NCBI GenBank assembly: GCA_031291175.1
Contig: JARLJO010000048.1
Coordinates: 1-63,313, forward strand
Length of the DNA stretch: 63,313 nucleotides
Source of the DNA: Gammaproteobacteria bacterium
Lineage (GTDB): Bacteria; Pseudomonadota; Gammaproteobacteria; DSM-16500
Direction: 5' to 3'
Shown here: positions 1-7,656 of the stretch, piece after piece
Layout: every line of letters starts with the position of its first letter
Numbering within the stretch: the first letter of the stretch is position 1
The notes under the pieces: model-generated
The model's database searches: none
What the model was told of the DNA's origin: nothing
Seen by the model: the letters and a program-made list of their open reading frames with translations, nothing else
Made by a program: the position numbers and the translations under genes

Positions 1-138
1 CACCCACCACCTACGTCCCGCGGCTTGTCCGCGGGATCCAGAGCCAACCACAAAGAGCTTAAATTAATAGGCTTATTAAGATGAGATGACATAGGTTGGG
101 TTGAGCGTTTTTCGCGAAACCCAACATCATTAAAGCCC
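1..138. repeat. Direct repeat, copy 1 (REP-like)
   Basis: This block recurs at 304-441 with only two mismatches, an exact offset of 303 bases. It holds two palindromes: CCGCGG-CTTGT-CCGCGG at about 17-34, and an imperfect hairpin at 95-125 with outer arms GTTGGGTT and AACCCAAC. It is cut by the window edge, so its left end is unknown. No coding frame looks real. It belongs to a dispersed family seen again near 12.1 and 18.8 kb. Confidence 0.85.
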
Positions 139-144
139 TCTGGT

Positions 145-271
145 ATTGACTGGGGTTCCTGTCATGGTAGGTTTACTTATTTCTTGCTCATAAATTAGCC
201 CCGTAAAAAGCAAACCCACCCTGCCACCCCGTTTTTTTAATTCTCTTCCACTTCGTGGAAGCGAAAAGAAC
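145..271. repeat. Palindromic dispersed element, copy 1
   Basis: This 127-bp stretch is repeated in inverted orientation at 18863-18989 with high but imperfect identity. It carries the hairpin CTTCCAC-TTC-GTGGAAG at 245-261 and T-rich stretches. Bases 271-291 repeat part of its CCACCCC-T(n) module. It looks like a mobile palindromic unit between genes. No transposase is seen nearby. Confidence 0.8.
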
Positions 272-303
272 TACCCAGCCACCCCATTTTTTTGTGTCAC
301 CCA

Positions 304-441
304 CACCCACCACCTACGTCCCGCGGCTTGTCCGCGGGATCCAGAGCCAACCACAAAGAGCTTAAATTAATAGACTTATTAAGATGAGATGACATAGGTT
401 GGGTTGAGCGTTTTTTGCGAAACCCAACATCATTAAAGCCC
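304..441. repeat. Direct repeat, copy 2 (REP-like)
   Basis: Second copy of the block at 1-138, with the same CTTGT-loop palindrome and the same GTTGGGTT/AACCCAAC hairpin. Together with the 127-bp element between them it makes a compound repeat region filling 1-552. Nothing else is evident there apart from another GTTGGGTTTT half-site near 480. It lies downstream of the minus-strand histone-like gene and may help end its transcription; that is inference. Confidence 0.85.
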
Positions 442-552
442 ACCAGTGTCACACTTTTGTCGCACAAATATAAGGTAATGTTGGGTTTTGTACTAAAAAT
501 AGAAGCTTCAAGAAATAATTTCCCGCCTTCGCGGGAACGAGACAAGCAATGA

Positions 553-912
553 CTACTTACTATGAGATTTCTTCATCTTCAATCGTTTTTTAACAGCAAC
601 TTTTTTCACAATACGAGAACGCTTTTTATTAACCGCCTTCACCACTTTTTTCGCTTTCTTGAGCTTCTTCGCTTTCTTCTGAATGATCTTGGCAAGCTTT
701 GCATAAACCGCCGCTTCCGCAGCAGCAATCTTTACCTTAGTGTCTTTCGCATTTTTGATTAACTTCGTTTCATACACTTTTACAATTTTTTGCACTCTAA
801 GCATAGTGGCACGTAATTTAACTCGCGCCACTTTTTCCTTACGCTTTAGCGCTGCTGCCTGCTTCTTAAGCTGCTTTAGCATTGCATTTTGCTGTTTTTT
901 GCTGGTGGCCAT
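553..912 (-). CDS. Lysine-rich histone H1-like DNA-binding protein
   Basis: The 119-residue product is dominated by Lys, Ala and Val, with long KK-rich stretches and no hydrophobic core or membrane segment, the composition of histone H1-like chromatin proteins known from Coxiella and Chlamydia. Such proteins bind DNA non-specifically and compact the nucleoid. I chose the ATG at 912 (MATSKKQQ) over an upstream start at 951 because AAGGAG lies 10 bases before it. The basic tail runs to the C-terminus (KKRLKMKKSHSK). It sits alone between a repeat region and a small coiled-coil gene on the same strand. The role in chromatin is inferred from composition only; a basic RNA-binding protein is possible. 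Confidence 0.65.
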   Translation of the reverse strand: MATSKKQQNAMLKQLKKQAAALKRKEKVARVKLRATMLRVQKIVKVYETKLIKNAKDTKVKIAAAEAAVYAKLAKIIQKKAKKLKKAKKVVKAVNKKRSRIVKKVAVKKRLKMKKSHSK

Positions 913-960
913 TGTCGTCCTTCTCCTTAAGTTGACTAAAAACCTCCACACTGAAACGCT

Positions 961-1203
961 TTACGCTGAGACGGCCTCTCCTTGTACTACTCCAGCCAAG
1001 TGCTCCGCTCGAACATTGTCAGCAGGATCCAACACATTCAACAATGAAACCAAACCTTGCAAACGCGTTGTCTGTTGCGTTTTTTCTGTTTTTAATTGCG
1101 CATTTTCGTTTTTCAAAAAATTATTTTCTTTACGTTGCTGTTCCAACTCAGTTAACAACGCAATGACTTTTTCTTCGACTTTCTCTAACAAATTATCCGT
1201 CAT
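961..1203 (-). CDS. Small coiled-coil protein (TIGR02449/ZapB-like)
   Basis: An 80-residue acidic protein whose first 55 residues form a continuous heptad-type coiled coil rich in Glu, Lys, Leu and Asn. This resembles the short coiled-coil proteins encoded beside zapA in gammaproteobacteria (TIGR02449 family) and, more loosely, the division protein ZapB. The C-terminal 25 residues (from LDPADN) look unstructured. It is read in the same direction as the histone-like gene, 48 bases upstream of it, so the two may be co-transcribed. No zapA is present next to it here. The assignment is by pattern and length; the function is not certain. Confidence 0.5.
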   Translation of the reverse strand: MTDNLLEKVEEKVIALLTELEQQRKENNFLKNENAQLKTEKTQQTTRLQGLVSLLNVLDPADNVRAEHLAGVVQGEAVSA

Positions 1204-1284
1204 TCCAGCTTCCCTCTACATTTTAGTTATAAATTTGCCTTATCATAGTATAAATACGATTTAAATGTACATCCCTACACGCTT

Positions 1285-2796
1285 TTACTTTGGAATAAAT
1301 GCAACCGGCGCATTCCTATTATCTCGACCCATCACACGCTCACCCAAACTGGCGCGCGCTTCAACAACACGATAACCCACCAGTATTTTTTGCAACTGTC
1401 CTTCATACATTTTTCGCGTCACAAAAATCACATTACTATTTTTCTGCAAAATCACCGGCCATGCTTGCAATAATGTTTCACTGGTTTGCGCATCACGCGG
1501 ACCTTTGACCGGATAATCTTTCACCGTCGGCGGTAAGTGCAAATAGAATCGCACTTTGCTTTCCGCATCCAACATCGCAAATTGCCATTCAGACCAAGGC
1601 TTCTCTTGACTGACATCTGCTTTCAATTCCCTTGCAAAAACACTCATTCCCCCGCCTGAATAATACAATGGTTGAATCACATCAAATGTCATAAACAATA
1701 AAACAAATGACAATACAGCAACCCTGCCCGCCCACACATTACGCTTAGAGAATGCACTCGCACCCGCCAATATCCAATCCGCCGTCATCAAAATCGCAAA
1801 AGGCACGACAGGCAAAATATAATAGTTACGACGCGAACCACTCAAGGTCAAAAAAACAAACAATAATAAAACCGCCCAACTCATCCATCTTGCGCCCATA
1901 GACAAAGAAGTCCAACGCGATTTCAATGAAGCCAATGATGGAATAAAGAAAAATGCCCACGGCAACAAATAAATCGGCAAATACAAAATGTAGGTATAAA
2001 TTGGGCCCTTATGATCAAAAGGCTGAAAATAACGCAAAACATTTTCGCGATACACTAAATACAAACCACTTTGCCCATAGTTATTGCCGCCAAAGTGATC
2101 TGACGCCCAGAAAGGAAACACATAAATTAACGCGGCTGGAATCATGGCGAGTAAAAAACTGATACGCAGATGTTTTTTCCATTCATTCTGTCGCACCAAA
2201 TCCGGAAAAATCACAATCAATGGCACGATAGCACCAATCAATCCTTTACAAAGCGCGGTCAATGCCAAGACAACAAAGAAGACTGCATAATTAAACCAGC
2301 CCGGTTGCTCCCGCTTTTCAAAATACCAAAAAACCGCAAAGAGAGAACCCGCCATATTCAGCATATCGGCACTGCTAGTCTTTGCCCAAAAAATAAAATA
2401 AAACGTGGTAAGCAACATCCAACCTGACAACAAGCCCAAGCGTTTATTTTGCATCTTAAGACCGATGCGATAGATAGACCAAACCGCCAAAAGACCTGCG
2501 CATGCAGAAGGCAAGCGCAACGCCCAAGTTGAAATCTGCCCTGACACATAGGAGATCGCGGCAATCAACCAATAGGAAAGCAAAGGCTTATCATAGTAGT
2601 CACTCTCCCCGAGATAGGGATGCAAAAAATCATGCCTAAAAAACATACCCGAAACAATATCAGCCCATCGATGCTCCTGTGTCCAAATCTCGCGGCTGCC
2701 CAAAAAGGTAAATAGCAGCGCACAAGCTGCAATGAATAGATAAAGGAATTTGGACTGATCGCCCCACAATCTTTCTGACCATGTTTTCTGGATCAT
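1285..2796 (-). CDS. ArnT/PMT-family membrane glycosyltransferase
   Basis: The 503-residue protein starts with a membrane segment (about 16-34) followed by a periplasmic loop with an acidic-basic pair in EHRWADI (E41, R43) and the K70-P71...Y75-W76 motif, as in ArnT and other GT83/PMT-like transferases that use polyprenyl-phosphate sugars. About ten further hydrophobic segments follow, then a soluble C-terminal part of roughly 120 residues. ArnT itself adds aminoarabinose to lipid A, but no arn genes are in the window, so the acceptor could equally be O-antigen, another lipid or a protein. It stands alone, with a large inverted repeat directly upstream (2837-2980). Confidence 0.75.
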   Translation of the reverse strand: MIQKTWSERLWGDQSKFLYLFIAACALLFTFLGSREIWTQEHRWADIVSGMFFRHDFLHPYLGESDYYDKPLLSYWLIAAISYVSGQISTWALRLPSACAGLLAVWSIYRIGLKMQNKRLGLLSGWMLLTTFYFIFWAKTSSADMLNMAGSLFAVFWYFEKREQPGWFNYAVFFVVLALTALCKGLIGAIVPLIVIFPDLVRQNEWKKHLRISFLLAMIPAALIYVFPFWASDHFGGNNYGQSGLYLVYRENVLRYFQPFDHKGPIYTYILYLPIYLLPWAFFFIPSLASLKSRWTSLSMGARWMSWAVLLLFVFLTLSGSRRNYYILPVVPFAILMTADWILAGASAFSKRNVWAGRVAVLSFVLLFMTFDVIQPLYYSGGGMSVFARELKADVSQEKPWSEWQFAMLDAESKVRFYLHLPPTVKDYPVKGPRDAQTSETLLQAWPVILQKNSNVIFVTRKMYEGQLQKILVGYRVVEARASLGERVMGRDNRNAPVAFIPK

Positions 2797-2836
2797 TTGT
2801 ATATCAACCTTATTTTAAAAGTCTAGGGTGTCGGTT

Positions 2837-2980
2837 AGGGCCTGTTGACAATTCTACTATGCTGGTCAAAAAACCGCGATTTTCGAGCACCGCTGCTCAC
2901 ATACACCCAACGTATGCTGCGCTGAGGCGCTCGAAAATCGCGGTTTTTTGCCTCAGCCTAGCGAATTGCCAACAGGCCCT
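2837..2980. repeat. 144-bp nested inverted repeat (MITE-like)
   Basis: The outer arms, 2837-2854 and 2963-2980, are complementary with one mismatch (AGGGCCTGTTGACAATTC type ends). The inner arms, 2868-2888 and 2929-2949, are perfectly complementary over 21 bases (AAAAAACCGCGATTTTCGAGC). The element fills the gap between the divergent glycosyltransferase gene and dapA and has no coding capacity worth noting. Sharp paired ends suggest a non-autonomous palindromic element, and the 21-bp stem with flanking A/T runs could end transcription in both directions. No clear target-site duplication was identified. Nothing else is evident in 2981-3108. Confidence 0.75.
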
Positions 2981-3108
2981 ACGCCATATTTTTATTACAT
3001 AAAATGGCTAAATGGGTGCTGCATTATACGGACAAGGATTAAAAAAATATAGACAACCCACCTAATGCTGCTACCATTAAAATCATTTCAGTAATTGGAG
3101 TTAATACT

Positions 3109-4002
3109 ATGTTCAAAGGCAGCATGGTCGCACTTGTTACCCCAATGCAAGCAGATGGCACAATTCACAAAAAATCCTTACACGACTTAGTTGAATGGCA
3201 TATTGATGCTAAAACAAGCGCTATTATCGTGAATGGCACTACCGGTGAATCGCCCACTTTATCAAAAGAAGAACAAGAAGAAATGATTACTTCGGTGGTA
3301 AAACAAGCCAAGGGACGCATTCCTATCATTGCGGGAACCGGCACCAATGCCACCCATACGACCGTAGCCCATACCCAATTTGCCAAAGAAGCTGGCGTTG
3401 ACGCCTGCCTTCTGATTGCGCCTTACTATAATAGACCCACACAAAATGGCGTTTATGAACATTTTAAAACCGTGGCTGAAAAAGTGGCGCTCCCCATTAT
3501 TTTATACAATCATCCTGGCCGCACGGGTTGTGATATTTTGCCTGAGACCATTCAACGCTTAGCGGATCTGCCCAACATCATTGGTGTCAAAGAAGCCACC
3601 GGCAAAACAGAACGTTGCGTTGAAGTATTAAAGCGCTGCGGCACGGCCTTTGCCGTCTACAGTGGTGATGATGCCACCGCTTACGATTTCATGTTACATG
3701 GTGCACACGGCGTGATTTCCGTTGCAGCCAATTTGATTCCGCACCAAATGCGCGACTTGTGCGAAGCAGCCTTATCTGGTAATAAAGCCTTGGCTAATCA
3801 GTTAAACACCCAATTTATGGGTCTTTTTAACAAACTTTGCCTTGAAACCAATCCAACCCCAGTAAAATGGGCTGCATGCGAGATGGGCCTCATCCCTTCT
3901 GGCATTCGTCTTCCTTTGCTACCGTTGGATACCAAATTTCATTCTGAGCTAAGAACAGCCCTCCAAGAAGCGGGCCTGGCTCACACTACTAAAGAAGTCT
4001 AA
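3109..4002 (+). CDS. dapA: 4-hydroxy-tetrahydrodipicolinate synthase
   Basis: DapA condenses pyruvate with aspartate semialdehyde, the first committed step of lysine and diaminopimelate synthesis in the cytoplasm. The 297-residue TIM-barrel protein has the full active site at the same numbers as the E. coli enzyme: T44/T45 in GTTGES, Y133 and R138 in YNHPGRTG, and Schiff-base lysine K161 in VKEATGK. The length is standard. GGAG lies just before the ATG. A short BamC-like lipoprotein gene begins five bases after its stop, matching the usual gammaproteobacterial dapA-bamC order and suggesting co-transcription. Confidence 0.97.
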   Translation: MFKGSMVALVTPMQADGTIHKKSLHDLVEWHIDAKTSAIIVNGTTGESPTLSKEEQEEMITSVVKQAKGRIPIIAGTGTNATHTTVAHTQFAKEAGVDACLLIAPYYNRPTQNGVYEHFKTVAEKVALPIILYNHPGRTGCDILPETIQRLADLPNIIGVKEATGKTERCVEVLKRCGTAFAVYSGDDATAYDFMLHGAHGVISVAANLIPHQMRDLCEAALSGNKALANQLNTQFMGLFNKLCLETNPTPVKWAACEMGLIPSGIRLPLLPLDTKFHSELRTALQEAGLAHTTKEV

Positions 4003-4007
4003 AAACT

Positions 4008-4271
4008 ATGTTCATGAACATCAGATTGTTTTGTGCGAGTGTATTATTCGTAAGCTTAGCGGGTTGCTCACATCTCTACGGAGAACAAGGCATCATCAAA
4101 AACCGTGATTCCGAGTACCTGAACGCACAAACCATCCCACCGCTTAACCTGCCGGCTGGCTATTCATCAACCAGCCTGCAAGAAAACTATCCGGTACCTA
4201 TCAAACATTACTCAGAAAGCGAAAAAAGAGTCGATCTGACCCCGCCAGAGTTAAACACTACTGGAAAGTAA
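4008..4271 (+). CDS. bamC: Short BamC-like lipoprotein (N-terminal part only)
   Basis: An 87-residue lipoprotein: hydrophobic signal peptide, lipobox SLAGC with C20, then an unstructured tail holding NRDSEYLNAQTIPPLNLPAG (32-51), which matches the conserved N-terminal segment of BamC that lies along BamD in the outer-membrane assembly complex. E. coli BamC is about 344 residues and carries two globular domains after this segment; both are absent here, and the frame ends with a clean stop and no continuation before tRNA-Ser. The place directly after dapA supports orthology with bamC. It may be a reduced functional form or a truncation product. ATG at 4014 is an alternative start. Confidence 0.65.
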   Translation: MFMNIRLFCASVLFVSLAGCSHLYGEQGIIKNRDSEYLNAQTIPPLNLPAGYSSTSLQENYPVPIKHYSESEKRVDLTPPELNTTGK

Positions 4272-4285
4272 GGTGCTCTAACGTA

Positions 4286-4291
4286 TATAAT
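4286..4291 (+). promoter_or_regulatory. Putative -10 box of tRNA-Ser promoter
   Basis: TATAAT followed at once by the G/C-rich stretch CCCGCGC, a discriminator typical of stringently controlled stable-RNA promoters, lies 38 bases before the tRNA. No good -35 hexamer is visible at 17 bases upstream. Confidence 0.5.
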
Positions 4292-4328
4292 CCCGCGCAC
4301 TTATACCTTTTCCAGGTATATCACCTCG

Positions 4329-4421
4329 GGAGAGGTACCGAAGCGGTCATAACGGCGCCGACTCGAAATCGGATGGGGGGTTAACGCCCCCACGTGGGTT
4401 CGAATCCCACCCTCTCCGCCA
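4329..4421 (+). tRNA. tRNA-Ser (anticodon CGA)
   Basis: Acceptor arm GGAGAGG (4329-4335) pairs with CCTCTCC (4411-4417), discriminator G, and CCA encoded at 4419-4421. The anticodon loop CTCGAAA gives CGA, reading UCG serine codons. A long variable arm (GGGGGGTTAACGCCCCC region) and the T-loop GGTTCGAATCC mark it as a class II serine tRNA. The toxin-antitoxin pair that follows may mark it as an insertion site. Confidence 0.96.
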
Positions 4422-4639
4422 ATTTATATTCCCAGACGTTCCAAAAACTTCCCAAAACCCTCCATTTTTCCCGAGAAAAACTAGCAATTTCTGTCCTAAA
4501 CCATCCCAAAAACGGCACTGACTCTACGCTCAGGCAAACGTCAAAACGTCTAAAAAGAATTTAGCGCACAATAAATTATTTCATTTTCAATGTGTTACAT
4601 GAATAGATTTAACAGAGCTAACCTTTAAGGTTAGTATAT

Positions 4640-4966
4640 ATGAAAGAACAAGAAAAACCCAAATCCAGCAAAAAGCCAAAATACAATTTAGACACAATAA
4701 AGCTAGCTTTTAATACCATAGATAAGCTGAATATGACCGCCTCAGCCATGAACGGTCAATATGAGTTAGGATTTAGCGATAAAGATGTTGTTGATACCAT
4801 CCAAGCGCTAACGAGTAATGATTTTCACAAATCAATGCCGCCAGAGCGTGAAGGTTTCTCAGCATGGCATGATGTTTATAAACCTACATTCAAACACGTA
4901 AAGCTATATGTGAAGTTTCAAATTGATAAAAGAGGTGAAATTATCATCTCATTTAAAGCGAGATAA
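4640..4966 (+). CDS. mqsR: MqsR-type toxin (mRNA interferase)
   Basis: The 108-residue protein matches the MqsR family in size and pattern: a basic N-terminus, a helix with YNLDTIKLAF, a central GFSDKDVVDTIQALTSNDFHKSM segment as in the MqsR fold, and a C-terminal strand ending in IISFKAR. MqsR toxins are ribosome-independent RNases that cut mRNA, often at GCU, and are held inactive by MqsA. The antitoxin-like gene starts six bases downstream, so toxin-first order, the normal arrangement of this system, is kept. The pair lies just behind tRNA-Ser, suggesting acquisition by transfer. AAGGTTAG upstream gives only a weak ribosome site. Confidence 0.8.
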   Translation: MKEQEKPKSSKKPKYNLDTIKLAFNTIDKLNMTASAMNGQYELGFSDKDVVDTIQALTSNDFHKSMPPEREGFSAWHDVYKPTFKHVKLYVKFQIDKRGEIIISFKAR

Positions 4967-4972
4967 AAACCC

Positions 4973-5440
4973 ATGACAAAAACCAAAGTAGAACACTGCC
5001 CTTTTTGCGGCAAAGAATCCTACTATCATCAAACAAAATCCATGACGTTACGGTACAAGTCTCACCCTATCACCGTTGAACAACCAGGCTATTGGTGCAA
5101 CGAATGCGGTGAAGGCGTAATAGGTGGCGAAGATCGCAAAGCGACACAAAAAGAATTACAAGGCCTTCGCGCACAAATTGACGGCTTGCTATCGCCAGAC
5201 GATATCAAACTTATTCGTGAAAAATTAAAATTAACCCAACAAAAAGCCTCCGATTTATTTGGTGGAGGCGTGAATGCATTTAGTCGTTACGAGCGCGGCG
5301 AAACACCGATCCCAAGAGCAGCAAGTCAATTGTTGCAATTACTCGGCGCTCATCCAAACTTATTAACTGAATTAAGTAAAAGTTCTATAAAAACAAATCC
5401 AAATAAAGCGAATAAAGGTAAAATGGCTGCCACAGGTTGA
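4973..5440 (+). CDS. mqsA: MqsA-type antitoxin / transcriptional regulator
   Basis: The 155-residue protein has the two-part build of MqsA: an N-terminal zinc domain with C9-x2-C12 and C42-x2-C45, which binds the toxin, and a C-terminal helix-turn-helix (about 78-130, with LKLTQQKASDLFGGGVNAFSRYERG) that binds the operator. MqsA proteins repress their own operon. It is translated six bases after the mqsR-like gene and is surely co-transcribed. The last 25 residues (KTNPNKANKGKM) are a basic, low-complexity tail beyond the usual end of the family, of unknown role. No perfect operator palindrome could be pinned down upstream of 4640. Confidence 0.85.
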   Translation: MTKTKVEHCPFCGKESYYHQTKSMTLRYKSHPITVEQPGYWCNECGEGVIGGEDRKATQKELQGLRAQIDGLLSPDDIKLIREKLKLTQQKASDLFGGGVNAFSRYERGETPIPRAASQLLQLLGAHPNLLTELSKSSIKTNPNKANKGKMAATG

Positions 5441-5470
5441 TAAGTTCCGCACCCAAACAGCAATGAATGA

Positions 5471-5608
5471 AGAAAACCCCAGTTCGACAAGCCGCACTCT
5501 CGAATAACGCCAGACTATTTAATCTATCTTCTGCCGCTAGAAGATGCCAAAAGCCCTAAATCCAATGGAAATGGGTTATCTAAAAAGATTGAGAAAAAAG
5601 AAGAATAA
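5471..5608 (+). pseudogene. Possible gene remnant, no start codon
   Basis: A 45-codon open frame with no start, running from an in-frame stop at 5468 to TAA at 5606-5608. It reads like protein (ITPDYLIYLLPLEDAKSP followed by a Lys/Glu tail) and could be the 3' remnant of a gene lost downstream of the toxin-antitoxin pair. I do not recognise it. Chance opening is quite possible. Confidence 0.2.
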
Positions 5609-5715
5609 AAATTTAAACCTCAGGAGTATTACTGACTCTTGCTCAATATTTTTCTGCGTGTAACATAAGAGCTCTTAATCAGTCCTGTTAAATCAGATCA
5701 AAAAGAGGATAAGCC

Positions 5716-7035
5716 ATGGAATCCGTCAGTCAAATCATTCACGCACGCTGGCTTATTACTGGGGAGCAAAACAATCAAACCCTGGAAAATCATGCCATTG
5801 TTATTGATCAAGGCAAAATCAAAGCCATTCTTCCTAGCAAACAAGCGACTGAACGCTATACAGCGACAGATATCCAACGCTTCCCAAACCATGTGATTAG
5901 TCCTGGCTTTGTTAATACTCATACTCACATCGCGATGAATTATTTTCGTGGACTGGCTGATGATCTTGCCTTGATGGATTGGCTAAACCATCACATATGG
6001 CCAGCTGAACGCACCTGGGTCAGCCAGGAATTCGTTCGTGACGCCTCACAGCTTGCGATCGCTGAAATGATTCGCAGTGGCACCACGTGTTTTAATGATA
6101 TGTATTTTTTCCTGCAAGCTACCGCTGAAGTCGCCGACCAGGCAGGCATACGTGCCAACATTGGTATGACCGTCATTGACTTCCCTACCGCCTGGGCAAA
6201 AGACACCGCCGAATATTTCAGCAAAGGGATAGAATTTTACTCCGAATATAAAAATCATGATCGCATTAAAGCTACCGTTGCTCCCCACGCGATCTATACC
6301 GTAGCAGAACCCACACTATTAAAAGTCAAAGAAATTGCCGAAAAATACGATCTGAAAATCAACATGCACGTGCATGAAACAGCTGACGAAATCAATCAAT
6401 CCATCGCAACAACCAAACAACGCCCATTGCGTCGATTACAAAATATTGGTCTGGTCACACCACGCCTCATCGCCATTCACATGACCCAATTAGACGATGA
6501 AGACATGGCGATTATTGAAGCAGGCAAACCCAATATCGTGCATTGCCCTGAATCAAACATGAAATTGGCCAGTGGCGCCTGCCCTGTCGTCGCCCTCCAA
6601 AAACAAGGACTCAATGTCGCTCTAGGCACAGATGGCGCCGCCAGCAACAATGACTTAAACATGTTAGGTGAAATGCGCTCAGCCAATTTTCTGGCGAAAC
6701 TCGTGACGCAAAATCCCATTGCTTTGCCCGCACATGAAACCATTACCATGGCAACATTAAACGGTGCCAAAGCATTGGGGTTGGATCATATAACAGGATC
6801 ATTAACCGTGGGCAAAGCAGCCGACTTTATTGCAACCAAGCTAGATGAAATTGAAACGTTACCGATCTATCACCCCGCTTCCCATCTTGTCTATGCCGCT
6901 TCTCGTAACCAGGTAACGGATGTTTGGGTGGCCGGTAAACAATTGATGAAAAAACGTAAATTACTCACATTAGACGAAAAAGAAATTAAAGCGAAGGCGA
7001 TATATTGGAGCAAAAAACTCACGAAAAATGCTTAG
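5716..7035 (+). CDS. mtaD: 5'-methylthioadenosine/S-adenosylhomocysteine deaminase (TRZ/ATZ hydrolase)
   Basis: A 439-residue amidohydrolase of the TRZ/ATZ/MtaD group, cytoplasmic zinc enzymes that deaminate methylthioadenosine, S-adenosylhomocysteine and related purines. Metal ligands are visible: H69 and H71 in FVNTHTH, a histidine in MHVHETADE, another in IAIHMTQL and the aspartate in ALGTDGAASNNDL. The length is standard for the family. GAGGATAAGCC before the ATG is the ribosome site. The substrate cannot be fixed from sequence, as guanine or chlorohydrolase-like relatives share all these motifs. It ends just before a GTTGGG-type hairpin, a likely 3' boundary. Confidence 0.8.
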   Translation: MESVSQIIHARWLITGEQNNQTLENHAIVIDQGKIKAILPSKQATERYTATDIQRFPNHVISPGFVNTHTHIAMNYFRGLADDLALMDWLNHHIWPAERTWVSQEFVRDASQLAIAEMIRSGTTCFNDMYFFLQATAEVADQAGIRANIGMTVIDFPTAWAKDTAEYFSKGIEFYSEYKNHDRIKATVAPHAIYTVAEPTLLKVKEIAEKYDLKINMHVHETADEINQSIATTKQRPLRRLQNIGLVTPRLIAIHMTQLDDEDMAIIEAGKPNIVHCPESNMKLASGACPVVALQKQGLNVALGTDGAASNNDLNMLGEMRSANFLAKLVTQNPIALPAHETITMATLNGAKALGLDHITGSLTVGKAADFIATKLDEIETLPIYHPASHLVYAASRNQVTDVWVAGKQLMKKRKLLTLDEKEIKAKAIYWSKKLTKNA

Positions 7036-7047
7036 CACGAAAGACCG

Positions 7048-7080
7048 AGTTGGGTTTTACGTTTTATGCAAAACCCAACT
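7048..7080. repeat. Palindrome with 11-bp perfect arms
   Basis: AGTTGGGTTTT and AAAACCCAACT flank an 11-base loop. The arms match the GTTGGGTT/AACCCAAC hairpin inside the repeats at 95-125 and near 398-428, so this is a short member of the same dispersed family. It sits between two convergent genes and could serve as a two-way terminator. Confidence 0.7.
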
Positions 7081-7094
7081 GAATCAAAGAGAAG

Positions 7095-7481
7095 TTAGTG
7101 TAATCGAGGCCAAGCTTTTCTTTCATCACCCATATGCAATGCCCAATACAGGATTAAGACACCGACAAAACTGCTCACTAATGTTGGCAAAAGAGGCTGC
7201 TTAGCAACGGTGATATTCAGCCCGCACACTACAATAGCGGTAATTAAAATTCCCCAGAAACCCCATTTTTTCCATCTCAGCAGAGCAATGGCACAAATCA
7301 CATTCACGATCCCAATAGCCCCAGTCACCAGGAAAAACCAGCTAGGAACACCAGGCATTCGAGCTAATACCGCAGGCGAATGAGCAGCAAACAAGTAAAG
7401 GGAAGCCACAAAAGCATTAGCAATGATGACTAACCACAACCAAATGGACAAAAATAAATGACGACGAGGTTGATCTAACAT
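7095..7481 (-). CDS. Small four-helix membrane protein, unknown function
   Basis: A 128-residue hydrophobic protein with four predicted membrane segments (about 9-31, 45-66, 70-90 and 95-115), short loops and a hydrophilic C-terminus (MGDERKAWPRLH). I do not recognise a family with certainty; the general build resembles small DoxX-like or DUF-type inner-membrane proteins. It is transcribed alone, against mtaD and away from ndk. GGAGACTTC before the ATG gives a plausible ribosome site. No catalytic motif is visible. Confidence 0.65.
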   Translation of the reverse strand: MLDQPRRHLFLSIWLWLVIIANAFVASLYLFAAHSPAVLARMPGVPSWFFLVTGAIGIVNVICAIALLRWKKWGFWGILITAIVVCGLNITVAKQPLLPTLVSSFVGVLILYWALHMGDERKAWPRLH

Positions 7482-7656
7482 AGAAGTCTCCGGACCAAGT
7501 TAAGAAAAAATCTCTGTGAATACATACAACAACTTAGATGCTAGCACACTTTATTGAAAATAGTACCCGAATCGCCGCATTTGCGCGTGCGTTTTTAGTA
7601 CAATTCGTTATAATACGCCTCCCTGATTAAAATAACTCATACAGTAAGGAGACAGC

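Noticed and set aside
1..552. Insertion sequence at the left edge
   Set aside because: No transposase frame and no clear terminal repeats of IS type; it fits small palindromic repeats.
740..1264. Plus-strand 174-residue Cys/Phe-rich frame
   Set aside because: Runs antisense to two better supported minus-strand genes and has no recognisable domain.
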